Assembly: GCA_049414205.1 (NCBI GenBank) | Contig: JBMSGE010000021.1 | Span: 1 to 16,274 of the forward strand | Reading direction: 5' to 3' | Source: Nitrosomaritimum sp049414205 | Lineage (GTDB): Archaea > Thermoproteota > Nitrososphaeria > Nitrososphaerales > Nitrosopumilaceae | DNA: 16,274 bases | In this document: positions 14,167 to 16,274 of the stretch, piece by piece | Position numbering within the stretch: the first letter of the stretch is position 1 | Layout: each line of letters starts with the position of its first letter | The notes under the pieces: model-generated | Seen by the model: the letters and a program-made list of their open reading frames with translations, nothing else | What the model was told of the DNA's origin: nothing | Databases searched by the model: none | Program-made: the position numbers and the translations under genes

Positions 14167-14245
14167 CATTGATCGATTGATACTATTTGGTGTATTGAAT
14201 TAGACAGGATAGATCTAATAGATGATCGCACATTAGCAATAATGC

Positions 14246-14251
14246 AGGAGG
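14246..14251 (+). promoter_or_regulatory. Strong Shine-Dalgarno AGGAGG deciding a TTG start
   Basis: AGGAGG lies 6 nt before TTG 14258. The nearer ATG at 14242 is in another frame, and an in-frame TAA at 14240-14242 excludes a longer protein, so the TTG is the start of the zinc-ribbon gene. Confidence 0.65.
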
Positions 14252-14257
14252 ATTACA

Positions 14258-14506
14258 TTGGCCAGAACTAAAAGGGCTAATCGCTATTGTGTTGATTGCG
14301 GCGCCAGGTTAGTGTATTATCCCAGATTATCAAATCCAAAAGCACCAAATGAACACAGAGTTTTGGTTTATGCATGTCCTGATTGTACAAAAGATTTTGA
14401 AAAACCAAAAATGTTTTCAATCAAGCGTAACCAAGTAGAAGATCCTCTTGAGACAGTAGAAATCGAAATAACCCAAATTCAGAAAAAACTTTCAAGTTCA
14501 AAATAA
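14258..14506 (+). CDS. Small zinc-ribbon protein, 82 aa
   Basis: Two CxxC knuckles, YCVDCG (Cys11, Cys14) and YACPDC (Cys40, Cys43), about 25 residues apart, indicate a zinc ribbon. The N-terminus is basic (MARTKRANR) and the C-terminal half is a charged helix (VEDPLETVEIEITQIQKKL) that may form a coiled coil. Such proteins often bind nucleic acid or the transcription or translation machinery, but no specific family is recognised. TTG start with a strong SD, unlike most first genes in the window. Preceded by two copies of the palindromic element. Confidence 0.75.
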   Translation: MARTKRANRYCVDCGARLVYYPRLSNPKAPNEHRVLVYACPDCTKDFEKPKMFSIKRNQVEDPLETVEIEITQIQKKLSSSK

Positions 14507-14512
14507 GAACAT

Positions 14513-14520
14513 ATTTTATT
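14513..14520 (+). promoter_or_regulatory. Probable TATA box of the two-helix membrane protein
   Basis: ATTTTATT centred about 27 nt before the ATG at 14543, with no SD between; fits a leaderless mRNA. Confidence 0.45.
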
Positions 14521-14542
14521 ACCAAATAAATCACAAATCCTG

Positions 14543-14767
14543 ATGTATCCTGAAAAACGTAGAAGCGGTTTATGGTTTCTTTTACCGATATTTTTAGGAT
14601 TAATTGGAGGTATTATCGCATACTTTGTTTTACGACAAGATGATCCTAACAAAGCAAAAAATTGTCTCTATTTGGGAATTATTCTTGCAATCATAGGGCT
14701 TATGCTCAACGTTTTAGTGTTAACACAGATACCTGAAATTGAGCAAGGATTTGACATTAATCTATAG
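14543..14767 (+). CDS. Two-helix small membrane protein, 74 aa
   Basis: Charged N-terminus (YPEKRRSG), helix 1 at about 9-30 (LWFLLPIFLGLIGGIIAYFV), a polar loop with RQDDPNKAKNC, and helix 2 at about 41-62 (LYLGIILAIIGLMLNVLVL). The pattern of short basic start, GLWFLLPIF-LGLIGG and DDP-KA-NC loop resembles a family of small membrane proteins I have seen in thaumarchaeal genomes (from memory, unnamed, unknown function). Probably leaderless. No partner is obvious. Confidence 0.75.
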   Translation: MYPEKRRSGLWFLLPIFLGLIGGIIAYFVLRQDDPNKAKNCLYLGIILAIIGLMLNVLVLTQIPEIEQGFDINL

Positions 14768-14802
14768 GCAATACAGCACAAGTTTTCACAGTCAATATAT
14801 TG

Positions 14803-14832
14803 AATATTTCTAAATTCGAATTTAGAAATATT
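14803..14832. repeat. Perfect 30-bp palindrome (copy 3 of the element)
   Basis: Half-site AATATTTCTAAATTC followed directly by its reverse complement, with no spacer and no mismatch. Core TTTCTAAA/TTTAGAAA identical to copies 1 and 2. It lies 64-93 nt before the start of the DUF2299-like gene and about 36 nt upstream of its TATA-like box, and 36 nt after the membrane-protein stop. Suits a dimeric regulator site; in RNA it would form a hairpin. Confidence 0.85.
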
Positions 14833-14867
14833 GTAAATTAAGCTCTGCAAACTTTGTGATTTAGAAT

Positions 14868-14873
14868 CATATA
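14868..14873 (+). promoter_or_regulatory. Probable TATA box of the DUF2299-like gene
   Basis: CATATA centred about 25 nt before ATG 14896; consistent with a leaderless mRNA. Confidence 0.45.
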
Positions 14874-14895
14874 GGACCAGTAAGGATAATTCTTC

Positions 14896-15345
14896 ATGAG
14901 TAGTAATAGAATGAGAGATAATGTTGAGCGATGGCTAATCCATGATAGTCTCTCATTTGAATTTGTAAAAAACCCCGAAAATTCTTTTCATGTGTTAGTA
15001 AAGCATGCTGGAGAAGCAGGAGTGCCAGTTGAAATTTTTGAGCCACTAAAACAGCCAGGATTACTTGTGGTCGGCTCCAAAGTAATCATGAAGAATAATC
15101 AGATTTCAAGATATTTGGGATTTAGTCCAGAAGAGAAAGAAAAGTTTGAAAAAAAGGTGGGGGATTATTGCTATTCTTTGCAAGCCATTCACAAAATGAT
15201 TGAAGAGGATGGAAAGCAGAAAATTGGAGTTTACGTAGTATTAGATGACAAAGTCGACATCAATCAGCAGACCCTGTTTGAGGCAGTAGATAGAGTATCT
15301 CAAATGCATGAAAAAACTGCAAGATTTCTCCTGAAAACCTTTTAG
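14896..15345 (+). CDS. Probable DUF2299-family archaeal protein, 149 aa
   Basis: Cytoplasmic protein of about 150 aa without membrane segments. The order of an N-terminal helix (MRDNVERWLIHDSLSFEF), a beta-rich half (FHVLVKHAGEAGVPVEIFEPLKQ, GLLVVGSKVIM) and C-terminal helices (SPEEKEKFEKKVGDYCYSLQ, VDRVSQMHEKTARFLLKTF) resembles DUF2299, a family of archaeal proteins whose fold recalls type III secretion chaperones and whose function is unknown. The family assignment is from memory of the pattern and should be treated as tentative; that it is a real gene is much surer. A palindrome copy lies upstream of its promoter. Confidence 0.65.
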   Translation: MSSNRMRDNVERWLIHDSLSFEFVKNPENSFHVLVKHAGEAGVPVEIFEPLKQPGLLVVGSKVIMKNNQISRYLGFSPEEKEKFEKKVGDYCYSLQAIHKMIEEDGKQKIGVYVVLDDKVDINQQTLFEAVDRVSQMHEKTARFLLKTF

Positions 15346-15378
15346 AAAAATAGATGATTTATCAGTCCTTCGCGGATC

Positions 15379-15384
15379 TTATAT
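15379..15384 (+). promoter_or_regulatory. TATA box upstream of the 34-aa reading frame
   Basis: TTATAT centred about 26 nt before ATG 15407. It suggests transcription beginning at or near the ATG, either of a leaderless micro-gene or of a small RNA. Confidence 0.45.
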
Positions 15385-15406
15385 CCAAAATTGAGATATT
15401 CAGAGT

Positions 15407-15511
15407 ATGAGAAAAACTAGAGCAAAAGTCAGTATTTTAGCAACGCCGATACTTGGAAAAAACCTTGTAAGTTTGGCCCCAAAAAAGTTGGTACTGCATT
15501 ATCATCATTAG
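15407..15511 (+). CDS. Possible 34-aa leaderless micro-protein
   Basis: The frame starts MRKTRAKVSILATPILG and ends VLHYHH. It is strongly basic with a weakly hydrophobic middle. The only support is the ATG placed about 26 nt after a clear TATA-like hexamer, the same geometry as better supported genes here. It has no recognised relatives and may instead be the start of a non-coding transcript. Confidence 0.35.
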   Translation: MRKTRAKVSILATPILGKNLVSLAPKKLVLHYHH

Positions 15512-15544
15512 ACTAGAGAAACCGCAACCAAGTCATGTCGTTAT

Positions 15545-15564
15545 GGGGGGTAAAACCCCCTTTT
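15545..15564 (+). terminator. G/C-tract hairpin with T-run
   Basis: GGGGGG (15545-15550), loop TAAAA, CCCCC (15556-15560), then TTTT. A transcript from the left would form a five-pair all-GC stem followed by four U, as in an intrinsic terminator. It could end the transcript starting near 15407. A 31-aa open frame crosses it. Confidence 0.45.
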
Positions 15565-15599
15565 GAGGTGTTCAAAAAAACAAACAAACATGATATAAA

Positions 15600-15845
15600 A
15601 TGTCAAAGTCAAAAGGAAATAGCATATTGACCGAACATGAAAATTTTGATGATTTTATAGAAGACGGGAATATGAAGGATATTCCAGGTATCTCAGATGA
15701 AAAACAAACAGTAGTAGATGAGAACCAAGTAAATGAGGCCTTTTCGCCGGTAAATGATGCTTTTTCTGGATTAAGAGAAGCAGGAGATTGGCTTATGAAT
15801 ATGATTTCAGAGTTTTTTGCAGATGCTTTTGGAAATTTAATGTAA
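15600..15845 (+). CDS. Acidic hypothetical protein, 81 aa
   Basis: Unrecognised. After a short basic start (MSKSKGN) the protein is acidic and probably flexible up to about residue 44, with a small internal near-repeat (VNEAFSPVNDAF). The last 25 residues (LREAGDWLMNMISEFFADAF) could be an amphipathic helix. The only TATA-like box nearby, GATATAAA at 15592-15599, touches the ATG, which fits better with a start at TTG 15627 in the same frame (32 nt away). The reverse frame over the same bases looks like a shadow, rich in Ser and Phe. Moderate doubt that it is a gene. Confidence 0.5.
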   Translation: MSKSKGNSILTEHENFDDFIEDGNMKDIPGISDEKQTVVDENQVNEAFSPVNDAFSGLREAGDWLMNMISEFFADAFGNLM

Positions 15846-16006
15846 AGAACATTCACAGAATACCAAAGTTTCCCCTAGAAACCCCCCACTTTTGGAACAA
15901 AAACAGTACAATCTATTGAATAATCCCTAAAAATTATGATTGATAGTATCTAGATTTTGTAATTTTTCAAACATCAAATTTTTTGAAAATTTTGGATTTT
16001 ACGCAC

Positions 16007-16020
16007 AAAAGCTAAACCCC
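16007..16020 (+). repeat. AAAAGCTAAACCCC direct repeat, copy A
   Basis: 14-nt exact match with copy B at 16173-16186, 166 bp apart. The two preceding 4-nt flanks are also similar (GCAC and GCGT). Copy A can pair with the G-tract at 16077-16088. Confidence 0.6.
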
Positions 16021-16076
16021 CTATCAAAATTAGTCACAATAGGCATAATGCCATTTTATTGAAATCATGTGATTTT

Positions 16077-16088
16077 AGGGGGGGTTTA
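16077..16088 (+). repeat. G-tract inverted copy between the direct repeats
   Basis: AGGGGGGGTTTA, the reverse complement of the TAAACCCCCT type motif with two extra bases. It can base-pair with copy A (16013-16022) or, in its GGGGTTTA part, with copy B (16180-16186). Confidence 0.55.
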
Positions 16089-16159
16089 ACACTTGTGCCT
16101 AACTATTTCAGACAAGCATCAAATCACCCAGATGTCTCAGCTAGAGAGGTGTTGGTTTT

Positions 16160-16186
16160 TTTAGCTAGGCGTAAAAGCTAAACCCC
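16160..16186 (+). repeat. AAAAGCTAAACCCC copy B with a local hairpin
   Basis: Copy B (16173-16186) overlaps a local inverted repeat, TTTAGCT (16160-16166) and AGCTAAA (16176-16182) with a 9-nt loop. So this segment can form its own stem or pair with the central G-tract. Confidence 0.5.
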
Positions 16187-16212
16187 ATTAATTTTGAAAA
16201 AAAAAGAAAAAA

Positions 16213-16274
16213 TTAAGATGTCAAACAGAGATTTGTAACAGTACTTCCTGTTGCAAATCCTTTTATGCCAAAGC
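16213..16274 (-). CDS. Possible 3' end of a gene entering from the right edge
   Basis: The minus-strand frame is open from the window edge to a TAA at 16213-16215, giving 19 residues (FGIKGFATGSTVTNLCLTS). Composition and codon choice (GGA, GCA, ACA, ATA) match the neighbours. Too short to identify. The plus-strand frame over the same bases (RFVTVLPVANPFMPK) also looks protein-like, so the strand is uncertain. Confidence 0.3.
   Translation of the reverse strand, partial: FGIKGFATGSTVTNLCLTS

Larger units (their letters stand above)
15846..16212. other. Non-coding stretch with C/G-tract repeats
   Basis: No convincing gene over about 370 bases. It holds C/G runs in otherwise AT-rich DNA: six C at 15882-15887, five C at 16017-16021, seven G at 16078-16084 and four C at 16183-16186. 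The last three are embedded in CTAAACCCC or its reverse complement. One open frame, with a possible TTG start at 16059 or GTG at 16095 and stop at 16179-16181, gives 28-40 aa, including PNYFRQASNHPDVSAREVLV. It reads like protein but has no visible promoter; it may be a fragment of a lost gene. Confidence 0.5.

Noticed and set aside
14083..14170. CRISPR array
   Set aside because: Only two spaced copies with one 32-nt gap, plus a distant third; the repeats are almost full palindromes and no cas gene is near.
14001..14170. Integration site of a mobile element at tRNA-Asn
   Set aside because: No duplicated tRNA 3' end and no integrase gene found in the window; the repeats do not match the tRNA sequence.
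15572..15856. 94-aa minus-strand frame over the acidic protein
   Set aside because: Composition dominated by Ser, Phe and Pro, as expected from the complement of a Glu/Asp/Lys-rich frame; no promoter seen. The plus frame is the better candidate although itself only moderate.

Overview
The window is AT-rich archaeal DNA, and the gene content points to a thaumarchaeon (Nitrososphaerota) of the Nitrosopumilus type, the marine ammonia oxidisers. The reasons are: a long archaeal-order ribosomal protein operon containing the RNase P subunit Rnp1 and eS4; a CdvB/ESCRT-III-like division protein; an archaeal 20S proteasome alpha subunit; the archaea-specific DUF371 family; and many first genes with a TATA-like box 24-28 nt upstream of the start codon and no Shine-Dalgarno (SD) site, the leaderless arrangement. 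The assignment is inferred from family content, not from a database search.

Layout. Bases 1-1827 hold a redox pair: a CcdA-type membrane electron carrier cut by the left edge, and a membrane-anchored thioredoxin-like protein resembling the periplasmic half of mycobacterial DipZ. Next come a CdvB-family gene (1925-2578) and a group of small, poorly known genes (2590-3577), including an unlisted-size 40-aa single-helix membrane protein. A divergent pair follows, DUF371 (minus) and proteasome alpha (plus), which seem to share one symmetric TATA region. After it lie a SPOUT-type RNA methyltransferase and a 36-aa membrane protein.

Bases 5851-13616 are one dense operon: uL3, uL4, uL23, uS19, uL22, uS3, uL29, Rnp1, uS17, uL14, uL24, eS4, uL5, uS14, uS8, uL6. 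Genes overlap or abut, and most internal genes carry SD-like sites. uL2, normally between uL23 and uS19, is absent, and the operon stops at uL6 instead of continuing to eL32-uL15. The promoter region carries a 9-bp inverted repeat. A 95-aa protein of unknown function follows uL6 closely.

From 13929 to the end the DNA is less dense: tRNA-Asn(GUU), a zinc-ribbon protein, a two-helix membrane protein, a probable DUF2299 protein, and possible very small genes. Three near-identical copies of a palindrome occur here, two of them exactly 60 bp apart beside the tRNA, and the third a perfect 30-bp palindrome upstream of the DUF2299-like gene. The last 430 bases are mostly non-coding and contain several homopolymer C/G tracts arranged as direct and inverted repeats.

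No CRISPR array, transposase, phage gene or defence locus was seen. The most interesting unexplained signals are the three-copy palindrome, the shared divergent promoter, the leaderless micro-proteins and the C/G-tract region at the right end.
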